In this document: in pieces, positions 8,234-16,834 of the stretch
Layout of the letters: the number at the start of each line of letters is the position of its first letter
Numbering within the stretch: the first letter of the stretch is position 1
Source: a virus
IMG/VR virus record: IMGVR_UViG_3300021432_000017
Coordinates: 1 to 43,727 of that record
Length of the DNA stretch: 43,727 bases
Reading direction: 5' to 3' (one strand)
Notes under the pieces: generated by a model
Databases searched by the model: none
What the model saw: the letters and a program-made list of their open reading frames with translations, nothing else
Told to the model about the DNA's origin: nothing
Translations under genes and position numbers: made by a program

Positions 8234-8261
8234 GCCCGCCCTACCTCTGCGTAGGGCGGGC
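8234..8261. terminator. Hairpin between convergent genes
   Basis: GCCCGCCCTAC (8234-8244), a 6-base loop, then GTAGGGCGGGC (8251-8261): a perfect 11-bp stem between the ends of the plus-strand moron (8229) and the minus-strand capsid gene (8303). It has no clear T run on either side, so it may end transcription in both directions with help or protect 3' ends. A second small inverted repeat (AACCCT/AGGGTT, 8214-8233) lies next to it. Confidence 0.65.
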
Positions 8262-8302
8262 TAGGAAAGGGGCGCTCCGCCGTGGGACGCCCCAAACCAT
8301 GT

Positions 8303-9943
8303 TTATGCGCCGATTGCGGTTGCGCCGTATGCTCCGAGGCCAGTGATGAAGCCGTAGAGATGCGGTGTGCGCGAGGCCAGCACAATTTCCGAGTACACGC
8401 CGCGGGTCCACTTGCGGCTGGTGATCGGATAGAGCAGGCCGTACAGTTCGCGCCGGCACATCACTTCGCGGGTGGTTCCCATGCGGCTCGCGCCGTAGGG
8501 GGCCGGAAGCTTGGCGGTGTCGAACAGGATCGTGCCGCTCGGCAGTTGCGGGTGGAAGATCAACGGAATCGCGTCTCCGCCGTTCGGTGCGAAGCGGTTG
8601 AAGTATTGCTTCGGTGCCGACTTAATGGAGAAGTCATTCGACTCGTTGACATTGATAAGGAAGTTCGCCACCGGGGAAGCCGAGCTACCCGTCAACAGGG
8701 CCTGCGAGATAGCTGCAGTCTGGTCTGCTGAGTAGTAGATCGCCGTGGGAGCGGACTGAACCTGCTGGAACGTCTGGAGGATCGTATCAAACTGGCTGAT
8801 CGAACCCAGAATCGTGCCCTGCGTCAACCCGCCGGCACCAGCATCCACCCACGGTGCCGTGATCGGGAAGCCATTGGAGTACGTCGCATTCGCAGCGAAG
8901 TACAGCATACCGTCCATGTCGAGGCTGTTGGTCGAGAGGTCAACCGAGAATCCCTGCAGGCTGGCGGGAGCGTAGGCGGCAGTTTGCGTGCCCTGCGCCT
9001 GGCCAGTGTAGACGAAGTTCGGGTTGTTGGTGATAAACGTTAGCTTAGCGTTCGCTGTCGTTGGGGCGCTGGCATCAATGATGTCAACGAACCACGCATA
9101 GGCGAAGGCGCCGCGGGTCGGTGTGGCCTTGAAGGTCGCGGTGCAGGTGTTGCTTGAGCCGCTGGTCACCACAACATTCGAAGACGCCGAGACGATCGAA
9201 GTTCCACCGTTGATGGTGTCCGTGGTGCCGTCAGCGTTAGTCCGCACATACTGAGTGGTCAGGCCGTTGGTCACGGTGTTGCTCGGGCTGGTTGCAGCGC
9301 GCCAGGTCAAAGCCACGACGCGAGCCGAGACATTGGTAGCGGTCGGGATCGTGCTGACCGTGCCGGTCTGAAGCGTCGCTACCGGGGTGTTGGCGGTGCC
9401 AAGCTGGAGAGAGGTGTTGCCACCCAACAGCGTGCCTTCCTCGGCGAGGAAGTAGGCCAAAAGCAGGGTCTCAGCATCGTCGCCCAGAACATCGGTAAAG
9501 CCCTCAGACGCCGACTGCGATTCAAAGGTCGCGTAGGAATCGAGACCAAGCGAAGCGTAGGTTGCGGTGAAGTCTTTCTCCGTCACTGAACGGAAGGCGT
9601 TGCGATTGCCTTCAGACAGTCCGATGAAGGTATTGGTTGCGTTGGGAGACAGGATCGCCTTCCAGTGTGCCGCCGTACCGGATCCCGCATTGAACTTCGG
9701 GGTGCGGGGGGTCGTGTTGCGAATCGGGGTGTAGACGGGGAAGATGTTGAAGACGGGCGGCCGAAGGTCGTAGAAGTTCAGCCCGGTCGTGGTGAGAAAG
9801 CCCTGGGTTGTGGCGTCCTTCATGAACTGCGCGGTGAATGCCTTCCGCTGATCCGGCTGCATTCCTTTCGTCTTTTCGCGCAGCGCATTGCCGATCTGGA
9901 CCGCCTTAAGGTAGTCGTTTTGAGAGAATCCACCAAAATGCAT
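8303..9943 (-). CDS. Major capsid protein (HK97-like) with large central insert
   Basis: 546 residues, long for an HK97-fold capsid. The N-terminus is helical (scaffold-like, about 1-60). A region around 70-190 holds ordinary fold elements, and residues about 180-340 are Thr/Ser/Val-rich and look like an inserted Ig-like domain. The C-terminus (GTTREVMCRRELYGLLYPI, ending ITGLGAYGATAIG) looks like the capsid core. AGGAGA precedes ATG 9943. It follows the protease/scaffold gene and precedes the connector. Assignment is by position, size and composition; no search was possible. Confidence 0.8.
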   Translation of the reverse strand: MHFGGFSQNDYLKAVQIGNALREKTKGMQPDQRKAFTAQFMKDATTQGFLTTTGLNFYDLRPPVFNIFPVYTPIRNTTPRTPKFNAGSGTAAHWKAILSPNATNTFIGLSEGNRNAFRSVTEKDFTATYASLGLDSYATFESQSASEGFTDVLGDDAETLLLAYFLAEEGTLLGGNTSLQLGTANTPVATLQTGTVSTIPTATNVSARVVALTWRAATSPSNTVTNGLTTQYVRTNADGTTDTINGGTSIVSASSNVVVTSGSSNTCTATFKATPTRGAFAYAWFVDIIDASAPTTANAKLTFITNNPNFVYTGQAQGTQTAAYAPASLQGFSVDLSTNSLDMDGMLYFAANATYSNGFPITAPWVDAGAGGLTQGTILGSISQFDTILQTFQQVQSAPTAIYYSADQTAAISQALLTGSSASPVANFLINVNESNDFSIKSAPKQYFNRFAPNGGDAIPLIFHPQLPSGTILFDTAKLPAPYGASRMGTTREVMCRRELYGLLYPITSRKWTRGVYSEIVLASRTPHLYGFITGLGAYGATAIGA

Positions 9944-10004
9944 TTTTGTATCTCCTGGTTATGAATTTCGGCGGAGTTAAAGGGGGTAGACGTTCAGAGG
10001 CGTC

Positions 10005-11384
10005 TTAGACGGCAACGATATCGGCTTCTTTGAGGGCTTTGGCAAAATCCCCACCTTCCATGCCTGGGGGCATGAATGTGGCGAACTCGGAGATGGTTTC
10101 CGTGATGCCAAACTGGTTGCCCTTGCCGAGCAGATCGGTGACGTCGATGCCAGATGCGGCGGCTGGGGTCGCGGGCGTGGCGGCAAGCTTGGTCATCAAC
10201 TCCGCAAACTTCGCTGTCAGGTCGTCTAGCTTCTTCTGGATGTCGCCAGCGGGCGCGGCAGGCGTAGCGACAACTGGGGTGTCAAGCGACTTCTTGAAGT
10301 CCGCCACCGAAGCCTTCTCGTGCTCTTCCGGTTCGTTCTCTTCCATCGCAGCCTTGCAGGCCTTCATGCACTTCTCGATGTGCTCGCCGAACGCGTCATG
10401 CTTGTCCTCGATTGCCTTGTGAACTTTTTCGACATGATCGCAAAGCGCCTCGTGCTTGTCCTTGAGGCCTTCGAGATGATCGTGCAGGGTCTTTGCCGCC
10501 TTCTTGTAACCGGCAACATCAGTGATTTTCATTGCATTCTCCGTGCCGCCAGTTGCGGCTTTTTCGCTCTTCCAATCATCCGGAAGTAGGTTTGTCAGGC
10601 CCAGTGTTTTTGCTCTGGACTCGATGTGTCGTTTTGCTTCGGCGGGGTCTTTCGCTCTGCCAACGTCGTGGATGGCGTTGCGTAGGTCAGAGTCGTTGTG
10701 GATGGGGAAAGATCCATCAGGTAGCGCCGCGCCCGAAGCAGCTGCGCTTCTGCGCTCAGCCGCGTCAAAGTCTCGCTTGGCGAGCGTTTCAACCATGCGT
10801 GTAAGCCGCTCAATCCGCACCTCCGTATCATTCGGGATGTCGAACTTCTCCACCGACACCGAGCCATTCGACTTCTGCATCTCAAACGTCCGGTTCTTCA
10901 TCGACTCAATAACAGCTTCTGGGAGACAGGGGGAGTCCACCGCGGAAACTTCCATTGGGTTAGCGATGTACCGAGTACATCCCTTAAAGTCTGGGTCGGG
11001 CCACTTCTTGACGTACTCCCCGCCCTGAGAGAACCCGACAAAAACCCCCGCTCGGTATTTCTTCACCGCATCGGGATCGACCACATGGAAACCCATGCGA
11101 ATGATTTCGTCTTCATCGAAGAAATCCATTGCACGACCCGCGCCAATGGCCTTGAGTTGGTGCATCTCGCGATGCGGCATTAAGGATGGGGTCATCCCCT
11201 CAATCGAGGTGAGTTTTAGCATCTGCGCGGCCTGGGCCTGAAAGTACGGCTTTGACCCCGCATAGTCGCAGACCTCTTTATCGTGGTCAGGCTTCTGCGC
11301 CGTCACCTTACCATAGACAAAGAGGCTGCCATCCGTCTGCTCCTCGATCTTCGAGAGCGGAATGAACTTACGAAACTGTTCCAT
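10005..11384 (-). CDS. XkdF-like prohead protease fused to scaffold-like region
   Basis: 459 residues. Residues about 1-170 match the XkdF-type phage protease family as I recall it: FVYGKVTAQ, EVCDYAGSKPYF, REMH, VDPDAVKKYRAGVF, GFSQGGEYVKKWPD, RYIANPMEVSAVDSPCLPEAV. The middle (about 275-370) is a His/Cys/Lys/Glu-rich helical stretch (HDHLEGLKDKHEAL and similar), followed by a Pro/Ala linker and a final helix. Such protease-scaffold fusions mature the capsid that is encoded next. An AAAGGG site precedes ATG 11384. Confidence 0.75.
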   Translation of the reverse strand: MEQFRKFIPLSKIEEQTDGSLFVYGKVTAQKPDHDKEVCDYAGSKPYFQAQAAQMLKLTSIEGMTPSLMPHREMHQLKAIGAGRAMDFFDEDEIIRMGFHVVDPDAVKKYRAGVFVGFSQGGEYVKKWPDPDFKGCTRYIANPMEVSAVDSPCLPEAVIESMKNRTFEMQKSNGSVSVEKFDIPNDTEVRIERLTRMVETLAKRDFDAAERRSAAASGAALPDGSFPIHNDSDLRNAIHDVGRAKDPAEAKRHIESRAKTLGLTNLLPDDWKSEKAATGGTENAMKITDVAGYKKAAKTLHDHLEGLKDKHEALCDHVEKVHKAIEDKHDAFGEHIEKCMKACKAAMEENEPEEHEKASVADFKKSLDTPVVATPAAPAGDIQKKLDDLTAKFAELMTKLAATPATPAAASGIDVTDLLGKGNQFGITETISEFATFMPPGMEGGDFAKALKEADIVAV

Positions 11385-11673
11385 GCTTGGCCCTTTCGAC
11401 TGCCCTTAATGCTTTGCGCGCCTTCACCCACTGCCGCCCGCTCATGCCCACCGGTCTGCGGGGCTTGGTTGACTGGAAGCGATGGCCAGGTTTGTTCTCA
11501 TGAAGGCGTGCGGCTATGCTGGCAGATTCGCGCGCCCTGCGTAGTCTCTTCAGCTTGGCCTTAAGGTGATCTGGCAACCGCGCTTCAAGAACTGCCCGCT
11601 CTAAAGCCGCCGCGGATTCCTCTTCGCTTGGCATTTCCGAGAGATTGAACCCGTTGAAATCGCCGTAGCTCAC
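11368..11673 (-). CDS. Small basic helical protein, unknown
   Basis: 101 residues, GTG start 11673 overlapping the previous stop (GTGA). The start of the protein (SYGDFNGFNLSEMPSEEESAAALERAVLE) is acidic; the rest is rich in Arg/Lys and Ala (LKAKLKRLRRARESASIAARLHENK, ending QWVKARKALRAVERAKHG). It sits between portal and protease genes and its end overlaps the protease start by 17 bases. It may be a head-assembly or nucleic-acid-binding accessory. No family recognised. Confidence 0.7.
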   Translation of the reverse strand: MSYGDFNGFNLSEMPSEEESAAALERAVLEARLPDHLKAKLKRLRRARESASIAARLHENKPGHRFQSTKPRRPVGMSGRQWVKARKALRAVERAKHGTVS

Positions 11674-11834
11674 TTGGCCTCCGTCACAATCAGCCGCTTG
11701 GTGTCGATGTCGAAAGACTTCCCGCCAGCGACCACGCGGATCTGATCGACAAGCTTCGTGTAGACGTTTCTCTCGGTCGCAATTCCGGTGATGCCTAAGG
11801 CTGGATCGGTTACCGTGTCGCTCAATCGAATCAT
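11670..11834 (-). CDS. Small 54-residue head-region protein, unknown
   Basis: 54 codons from ATG 11834, overlapping the stop of the upstream gene by ATGA, and ending in TGA that overlaps the next GTG start. The sequence (MIRLSDTVTDPALGITGI, then KLVDQIRVVAGGKSFDIDTKRLIVTEAK) looks like a small beta-rich fold. The coupling at both ends supports that it is translated. Function unknown. Confidence 0.7.
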   Translation of the reverse strand: MIRLSDTVTDPALGITGIATERNVYTKLVDQIRVVAGGKSFDIDTKRLIVTEAK

Positions 11835-12100
11835 TTCTCTGGCTCCGCAAAGATGATGGTCGTCTCCGTCAGTGCAAAATCGTTGACGTCTCGCTTCTTT
11901 GTCTCCGTGAATCCCTGTATGGCAACGCCAGTGGATTCGATTGCGTCCGCTATTTTTCGTAATCTCTCCGCGACACGCTTAGAGCTGACGCCGAACCGGT
12001 AACCCGAACCGCTTATTGCCTCTTCGCCGGGCTCCGACTTAGCAACGGCGTCCACTGGAAAGCCTGAGTCTGGACCATATAAACTCGCCACTTCGCTCAC
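11831..12100 (-). CDS. Small head-region protein, unknown
   Basis: 89 residues from GTG 12100, which overlaps the portal-MuF stop (GTGA). It has a helix with VSSKRVAERLRKIADAIESTGV, followed by FTETKKRDVNDFALTETTIIFAE. An upstream extension to 12130 would lie inside the portal gene and is less likely. It may be a structural or accessory head protein; no family recognised. Confidence 0.65.
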   Translation of the reverse strand: MSEVASLYGPDSGFPVDAVAKSEPGEEAISGSGYRFGVSSKRVAERLRKIADAIESTGVAIQGFTETKKRDVNDFALTETTIIFAEPEK

Positions 12101-14358
12101 TTTTTCACCTCGGTCACAACTAGCGCGCACTCGCAGTTGGGGTGCGCGTCGGGTGGCGCGAAGACTCCCGGCGCATACTCATGACCCACAGCAACGCTGC
12201 CCTTCAGCGCATACAGATCGCAGTTGTCGCAGCACTTGTGGTCTGCGCTGACCTGCCACTTCGTCTTCGTAATCACGCCTGACTGCACCCATGACTGCAG
12301 ATTCCCAAAGCTCTGCGACCGTGCAATCTCTGTCTTGGCAATCATCTCGGCTCGGTCGTTCGAGAAGACCTGCGAGCCTTCGATGACTGCGGCAAGCTGA
12401 CTCTTGGTCCAACCCTCTTCAAACGCTTGCGCTACGGTCTTCTTGATGTCGTCGCGCGTCGTCTCGGAGATGGCCCACTTCGCTTCTGGGTTGTCCACCC
12501 AGTCATTTCCGGCGCGCTTCATGCCGACGAGTTCTGCTGCCCTGTCCTCTGCGAACTTCCGCGCATAGCTTCCCGCAACACGCTGCACGACGGCCGAGTC
12601 AGCGCCGTACGACGTTAAAGCCTGCTGCGCGCCTACCAGAACGCCCTGCTCTGCGGCATAGACCAGATCGCCTTCAATCTCATGGATGAGCTGATACCAG
12701 CCAAAGTCGGCGTCCTCAATCAGCTTGTTCGTCTTGTCGTCCTTCTTGACTTTGCCGTAGCCTGCTGCGATCGACTTCGCTACTCGCTGTGCCTGGGCCT
12801 TGAAGAACTTCGACAACGTGCTCTGCATCCGCGTCTTTGCCACCATCGAACCAGAGGTGAATTCGTGGCCCTTGAAACTGGCGTGGTTGATGTGCGCCTT
12901 ATTCGCCGGTGAGGTTGACTCCTTCTCCTCTGCCTGCTGCTGATCTTGTTCCATCTGCTGACCAATCTGGTCGAGCAGGATAATCGTTGCTCCCGCGGTC
13001 ACCGTCAGCTCGTTCGCCATCGGCTCATCGCTTGGGTCCATGCCGTCAAGCTCTCGGGCTTCGTTCCTCGTCATCCGCCCGGTGTTGACCTTGCTTGCGA
13101 TGATGACTTCTTGGACTGCAGGGTCTACGTCCTCTTCAGACTCCCACTCAAACTCCAGATCCGGCTTCTTGAGCAGGTACTGAATGATGTAGTTCAGCGT
13201 GTCCTTCGTGAAAGCCGCCAGGGACACCTCGCCAGATTCTTTCGATACCTCGGCAGACTTCTCCGCACTCGCGCGGTTCATCTGCTTGATTAAATTCTGC
13301 GGCGACTCGTCAAAGCAGTAGCAAACCAGCTTGACGAGGTAGTCTTCGGTGGTGTCCGTCAGCGCCTGCTGCTTAGCCCATTCAACCGAATGGCCTGACG
13401 TCTTGCCTGCCGGGGCCATGATGAGTCTGCGACGCTTCGCCAGGTTACCGGCGAGTAGGTTGTCGAGCCACGTCTGGAACTGCTTGATCTGGTCAGGCGT
13501 CCACCCATCGGGCGCGAACAGGAAGCCTTCGGGGACGTTGCCTTCGGTGTAGTAGTCCTTGAGGAACTGCTGACGTCTCGAAGCAATGTCCAGCGTGACG
13601 ATGATTCTTTCAACTGGAGAGCATCCCCAGCGGGTAAACGGTCTTGGGTTTCTTGGCCGATAAACCAACTGGTCTTGCGTCAAGCCCTTGGCTTTTTTGT
13701 CTGCCGTTACCTGCGTGCCTGCGATGTTGTTGGTGGGCAGGCCTAAGATGATTTGCTGATACGCCGGGTTCGGCGGCGTGGGGACGAAGCCTTGCTCGTC
13801 AATGAGCGGCGTGATAGTGGAACCGGAAATGACACGTAATTGAAATACGTCGCCGAGTAGATTCTTGACAGGTAGGATCGATCCCGCGTCGCATATAAGG
13901 ACGTCGTCGAGCCACATGTTGATCCATTGCTGAAAGCTGTGGTGCCCGTCAGGGAACTCGAAGAGGCTGGTGATGGCTTGGATTTCGCCTGCCGACTTGG
14001 TTTCTCTGCCTTTGTAGTCACCCTTCTTCTCCCCTGGCACTGGCTTGAGCCGGATCTGCCACTTCTTTGAACCAATCTCGCGCTTCTTCTTGTCGATGAC
14101 CATTGCACAGAGGTCAAACGACTGCGCGACGTGTCTGAGCTGCTGAAACGTTACCCGCTGATCGCCGCGGGGCTGGTACGTGAGGTTGAGGCCGGGCGTG
14201 AAGTCCCATGACCGAAACCCCATGTTGGGCGGGGTGAACGGCTGGATCGGCTGGAGAGGAGAGTCCCACGACCCCGGCGTGATGCCCTCAATGGTGTCGC
14301 CGGCCGGATTGAATATGGGGCGAAGCTCCCCGGCAAGCTTTTTCCAAAGTGGCGGCAT
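12097..14358 (-). CDS. Portal protein fused to MuF/SPP1 gp7-like head morphogenesis domain
   Basis: 753 residues. Residues about 60-470 are portal-like (Gln-rich binding regions, EEDVDPAVQEVIIASKVNTGRMTRNEAREL near 410-440). Residues about 560-753 match the MuF/gp7 domain: FSNDRAEMIAKTEIARSQSFG, then DHKCCDNCDLYALKGSV, ending PPDAHPNCECAL with the family's Cys and His residues. Portal and gp7 are usually two genes; here one frame covers both with no stop. The protein forms the DNA gate in the procapsid; the MuF part may be an internal or minor head component. It starts with TAATG overlap after the small gene upstream. Confidence 0.85.
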   Translation of the reverse strand: MPPLWKKLAGELRPIFNPAGDTIEGITPGSWDSPLQPIQPFTPPNMGFRSWDFTPGLNLTYQPRGDQRVTFQQLRHVAQSFDLCAMVIDKKKREIGSKKWQIRLKPVPGEKKGDYKGRETKSAGEIQAITSLFEFPDGHHSFQQWINMWLDDVLICDAGSILPVKNLLGDVFQLRVISGSTITPLIDEQGFVPTPPNPAYQQIILGLPTNNIAGTQVTADKKAKGLTQDQLVYRPRNPRPFTRWGCSPVERIIVTLDIASRRQQFLKDYYTEGNVPEGFLFAPDGWTPDQIKQFQTWLDNLLAGNLAKRRRLIMAPAGKTSGHSVEWAKQQALTDTTEDYLVKLVCYCFDESPQNLIKQMNRASAEKSAEVSKESGEVSLAAFTKDTLNYIIQYLLKKPDLEFEWESEEDVDPAVQEVIIASKVNTGRMTRNEARELDGMDPSDEPMANELTVTAGATIILLDQIGQQMEQDQQQAEEKESTSPANKAHINHASFKGHEFTSGSMVAKTRMQSTLSKFFKAQAQRVAKSIAAGYGKVKKDDKTNKLIEDADFGWYQLIHEIEGDLVYAAEQGVLVGAQQALTSYGADSAVVQRVAGSYARKFAEDRAAELVGMKRAGNDWVDNPEAKWAISETTRDDIKKTVAQAFEEGWTKSQLAAVIEGSQVFSNDRAEMIAKTEIARSQSFGNLQSWVQSGVITKTKWQVSADHKCCDNCDLYALKGSVAVGHEYAPGVFAPPDAHPNCECALVVTEVKK

Positions 14359-14516
14359 TAGATGTCATCCCGTCGAGTGTCGTAGCACTGCTCGCACCAT
14401 GCGCTGGTCTGCGGGTTATCCTCAGTGATGTCCTCGGGGTAGATTTCGCGGATAAACGGGTCGATGCGAACCCCGACATCCTCTTTGTCTTCGCCGCAGT
14501 GATCGCAAAGTGGCAT
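14358..14516 (-). CDS. 52-residue zinc-knuckle protein
   Basis: ATG 14516 shares a base with the preceding TGA, and its TAA overlaps the portal ATG (TAATG). CDHC near the N-terminus and CEQC near residue 41 make one CxxC pair set; the middle is acidic (EIYPEDITEDNP). It is one of a group of tiny Cys-rich proteins between terminase and portal. Tight coupling on both sides supports a real gene. Function unknown. Confidence 0.7.
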   Translation of the reverse strand: MPLCDHCGEDKEDVGVRIDPFIREIYPEDITEDNPQTSAWCEQCYDTRRDDI

Positions 14517-14761
14517 CAGTCCTCCCTAGCTGGTTGGGGCTTCTTCAGCCACTTACCTACGTCTTCAATCGGTGTCTGCCCGTACTTGGCTTCACACAGA
14601 GCACAGGTGTGCATCACCTGCAATTCAATCGGATCCCACTGAATCTTGTGCTCGCGAATCACTCCGCATGCTGGGCACTTGCGCTTGGTCGAAACATGCA
14701 GCCTGTACTTCGCCAGCAGCCACGGAAAGGTTTTGTACAGCCAGAGGAAGAACCGCCTCAT
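14516..14761 (-). CDS. 81-residue zinc-ribbon protein with basic N-terminal helix
   Basis: ATG 14761 overlaps the previous stop by ATGA. The N-terminus is a hydrophobic, basic helix (FFLWLYKTFPWLLAKYRLHV), then CPAC (29-32) and CALC (about 54-57) form a zinc ribbon, and the end is basic. A longer frame upstream (to 14827) would overlap the preceding gene fully and is rejected. It may act in packaging or bind nucleic acid; the family was not recognised. Confidence 0.7.
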   Translation of the reverse strand: MRRFFLWLYKTFPWLLAKYRLHVSTKRKCPACGVIREHKIQWDPIELQVMHTCALCEAKYGQTPIEDVGKWLKKPQPARED

Positions 14762-14889
14762 TTCGCGAACGCCCTGACGATTCCTTGCCACGTCTTGCAG
14801 TAGACAGAGTGGGTGCCATATCCACAAGACCTAGTGGCGCGCCAACTACCATCCTCGGCTTTGGATAGTTTCCATTTCGACCAGTTCAT
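14758..14889 (-). CDS. 43-residue small protein, unknown
   Basis: ATG 14889 overlaps the preceding TGA (ATGA) and its own TGA overlaps the next ATG. The sequence (MNWSKWKLSKAEDGSWRATR, then CGYGTHSVYCKTW) has two Cys residues nine apart and a basic, Trp-rich start. It was too short for routine gene finding. The chain of couplings supports translation. Function unknown. Confidence 0.6.
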   Translation of the reverse strand: MNWSKWKLSKAEDGSWRATRSCGYGTHSVYCKTWQGIVRAFAK

Positions 14890-14984
14890 GGATGCCTCGC
14901 TTGCATGTCCATAAAGCCAACCATGAGGCCACCGAGGAATATCGCGACAGCTATCCAGTCAAGCCAGTCGAGGCGTCTACGCAT
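14886..14984 (-). CDS. 32-residue single-span membrane protein
   Basis: ATG 14984 lies inside the end of the upstream gene, and its TGA overlaps the next ATG (ATGA). A basic start (MRRRLDWLDW) precedes a hydrophobic stretch (IAVAIFLGGLMVGFM). This is the form of a tiny membrane protein; a role in lysis is possible but there is no direct sign of it. Confidence 0.55.
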   Translation of the reverse strand: MRRRLDWLDWIAVAIFLGGLMVGFMDMQARHP

Positions 14985-15147
14985 GACCCGCTAGATAGCA
15001 GCAAACGGTGCACATATCACGCCCGCCCCTGGATATGGTCAGGACGCTTGAGCAATTGGGGCAACGGCGCTCGATAGACGCCAACGGGATAGCGGGCCGT
15101 GGCGACTTGTCTACAATCTTGTGCAGGCTTCCGGCTTGTCTCACCAT
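14977..15147 (-). CDS. 56-residue zinc-ribbon protein
   Basis: ATG 15147 (with in-frame GTG 15144 overlapping the previous stop) and an AGAGG site. CPNC (29-32) and CTVC (46-49) form a compact zinc ribbon; the N-terminal half is basic. It is the second of a row of small Cys-rich genes behind terminase. Its last bases overlap the membrane minigene. Function unknown. Confidence 0.65.
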   Translation of the reverse strand: MVRQAGSLHKIVDKSPRPAIPLASIERRCPNCSSVLTISRGGRDMCTVCCYLAGHA

Positions 15148-15359
15148 CGTCCTCTCACTTCCTTTGGCCCCGACTCTTCAAGGGCATACGCACGGCTGGT
15201 TACTCGTCGCATCTGCTCATCTGTCCGCAAGGTCTCGTCCGTCTCCATGTAGCAGAGGACACCGCAGTTGTTGCAGAGCCGCTCGCGCAAGCCGATGACG
15301 GTTAGGGGTTGTGTGCAGTTCGGGCAGAGCTGCGTGTCTTCGGTGAGCTTGATTCTCAT
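15141..15359 (-). CDS. 72-residue zinc-ribbon protein
   Basis: ATG 15359 overlaps the terminase stop (ATGA). CPNC near residue 12 and CNNC near residue 29 form a zinc ribbon; the second half is helical and charged. It directly follows the zinc ribbon that ends terminase, so the two ribbons are encoded side by side. Translational coupling to terminase suggests a linked role, for example in DNA packaging (inference). Confidence 0.7.
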   Translation of the reverse strand: MRIKLTEDTQLCPNCTQPLTVIGLRERLCNNCGVLCYMETDETLRTDEQMRRVTSRAYALEESGPKEVRGRW

Positions 15360-16834
15360 TTCGGCCTCACCTTCCCGCACTTGAAGCACTTATCCAGCCC
15401 CGCTTCCTCAACAAACGCTGTCGATCCGCACTCGCACCGATTACGGTTTGAGCCATCGACTAGAATCTCTGACTTCTCGGGCGGTTCGATCACGCCCTCT
15501 TTCGCCATATGCCCAACCTCGCCCCGCATGTATTCGAGGTAGTTGTCTGACCCACTGGCGAGTTCGGTCAACGCCCACACCAACGCATCCATACGGTCTG
15601 GCGAGTCTTGCTTCTCATCCTGTGGGTTCCAATCACACATCTGGTCTTCCAGCTTCGGAAGGCTTCCAACGTGATGTACTCGGTTCTGCTCGTACAATGC
15701 TGCTATTGGTTCTGCGCGAATCGTCTTGCCGCGCGATGCCGTTACCTTCGAATACGAGACATTGGCGTTCTGGTGGCGGATAACCGTCTCCACCATGTCG
15801 CCACCATTGTTGGTCTCTGCGATGATCCTGTCTGCCTGATGGTTCTCGTAGGCGTTGATGGCTATCTTCGCCCATTCATCCGGTGTCGCGATCGTGCTCA
15901 AATCGTCCAGCACATAGAAGTGTTGCGGCCATCGGCCGTCATGCGCGCAGACCACAATGCCGGTTTCGTCTGAGTCTGGATTACTTGTGACTGCTGGGTC
16001 GATCGCCACTACAATCCGCGTCAGCGGCGGTGCTTTATTGACCCGGTTCGCATCAATGTTCGAACGCTTCCACAACGCGTTGGGGTTGTCGTCCAAGACC
16101 TCGGCGTTGAGTTCCTGCCGGCCTAGCCTTGTGCCCTCGTACCGCGTGATGATCTTCGAGTAGAACGCCGGAGCCAGGTTTGACCTGTTCTCATACGTCG
16201 TTCCACGTGTAACAGCCGTGCCCTTATCGGCGATGAGTTGTCGTACCAGCTTCGTGGGTCTAGGTGTGGTTGTTACGACCACTTGTGGCAATTTGCCGAG
16301 CCGCAACCCGAACATTGCCTGATCCCACGATTCCTGGTCGTACCTCCATGCTGCGAGTTCATCGCACCATAGACCGGTGTGCTGCTTCCCTCTAAGCCTG
16401 TCAGGCTCCTCTGCGGTGAAGAGGAGCGACTTTGCCCCGTTCGGCCACTCTAAGCAGCGCCTGGACGGGTAGTAATGCGGTCTCTCGTCCTTCGGGCAGA
16501 CCGCCAAGATCCCCGATTCGCCCTCGACCATCACGTCTCTGAGGTCGTCAGCCGTTGCGGCGATGAGGTTTACGTACTCTGAACCGTTTTTTACCCAAAG
16601 CCTGACTTGCTCTGCACCGCACCGCGTCTTACCAAACCCTCGGCCGGCAAGAATAAGCCATACCGACCAATCCCACTGCGGTGCGAGTTGGTTCGTTCTC
16701 GCCCAGAAACCCCAGTCGTAGAACAGCGTTACGGCTTCTGCGTCCGTCAGCGAAGCAAGCAAGGCCTCGCGCTCAGCTTGCGGCAGGTTGCGTAGCTGAT
16801 CCAGCAAGCCGGTCTGAGAGCTTGGAGCGGACAT
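15356..16834 (-). CDS. terL: Terminase large subunit with C-terminal zinc ribbon
   Basis: 492 residues. Walker A is AGRGFGKT (63-70), Walker B ends LWCDE (about 155-159), and the nuclease part starts with VVAIDPA (Asp279). The motor cuts and pumps phage DNA into the procapsid through the portal encoded downstream. The usual end motif (RMDALVWAL) is followed by about 60 extra residues with CECG and CFKCGK near residues 467-487, a zinc ribbon that typical TerL proteins lack. AGAGG lies before ATG 16834. The gene overlaps the small-subunit candidate by 62 bases. Confidence 0.95.
   Translation of the reverse strand: MSAPSSQTGLLDQLRNLPQAEREALLASLTDAEAVTLFYDWGFWARTNQLAPQWDWSVWLILAGRGFGKTRCGAEQVRLWVKNGSEYVNLIAATADDLRDVMVEGESGILAVCPKDERPHYYPSRRCLEWPNGAKSLLFTAEEPDRLRGKQHTGLWCDELAAWRYDQESWDQAMFGLRLGKLPQVVVTTTPRPTKLVRQLIADKGTAVTRGTTYENRSNLAPAFYSKIITRYEGTRLGRQELNAEVLDDNPNALWKRSNIDANRVNKAPPLTRIVVAIDPAVTSNPDSDETGIVVCAHDGRWPQHFYVLDDLSTIATPDEWAKIAINAYENHQADRIIAETNNGGDMVETVIRHQNANVSYSKVTASRGKTIRAEPIAALYEQNRVHHVGSLPKLEDQMCDWNPQDEKQDSPDRMDALVWALTELASGSDNYLEYMRGEVGHMAKEGVIEPPEKSEILVDGSNRNRCECGSTAFVEEAGLDKCFKCGKVRPK

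Noticed and set aside
10030-11028. Plus-strand frames of 90-168 codons
   Set aside because: Shadows of the protease-scaffold gene, no RBS and biased composition.
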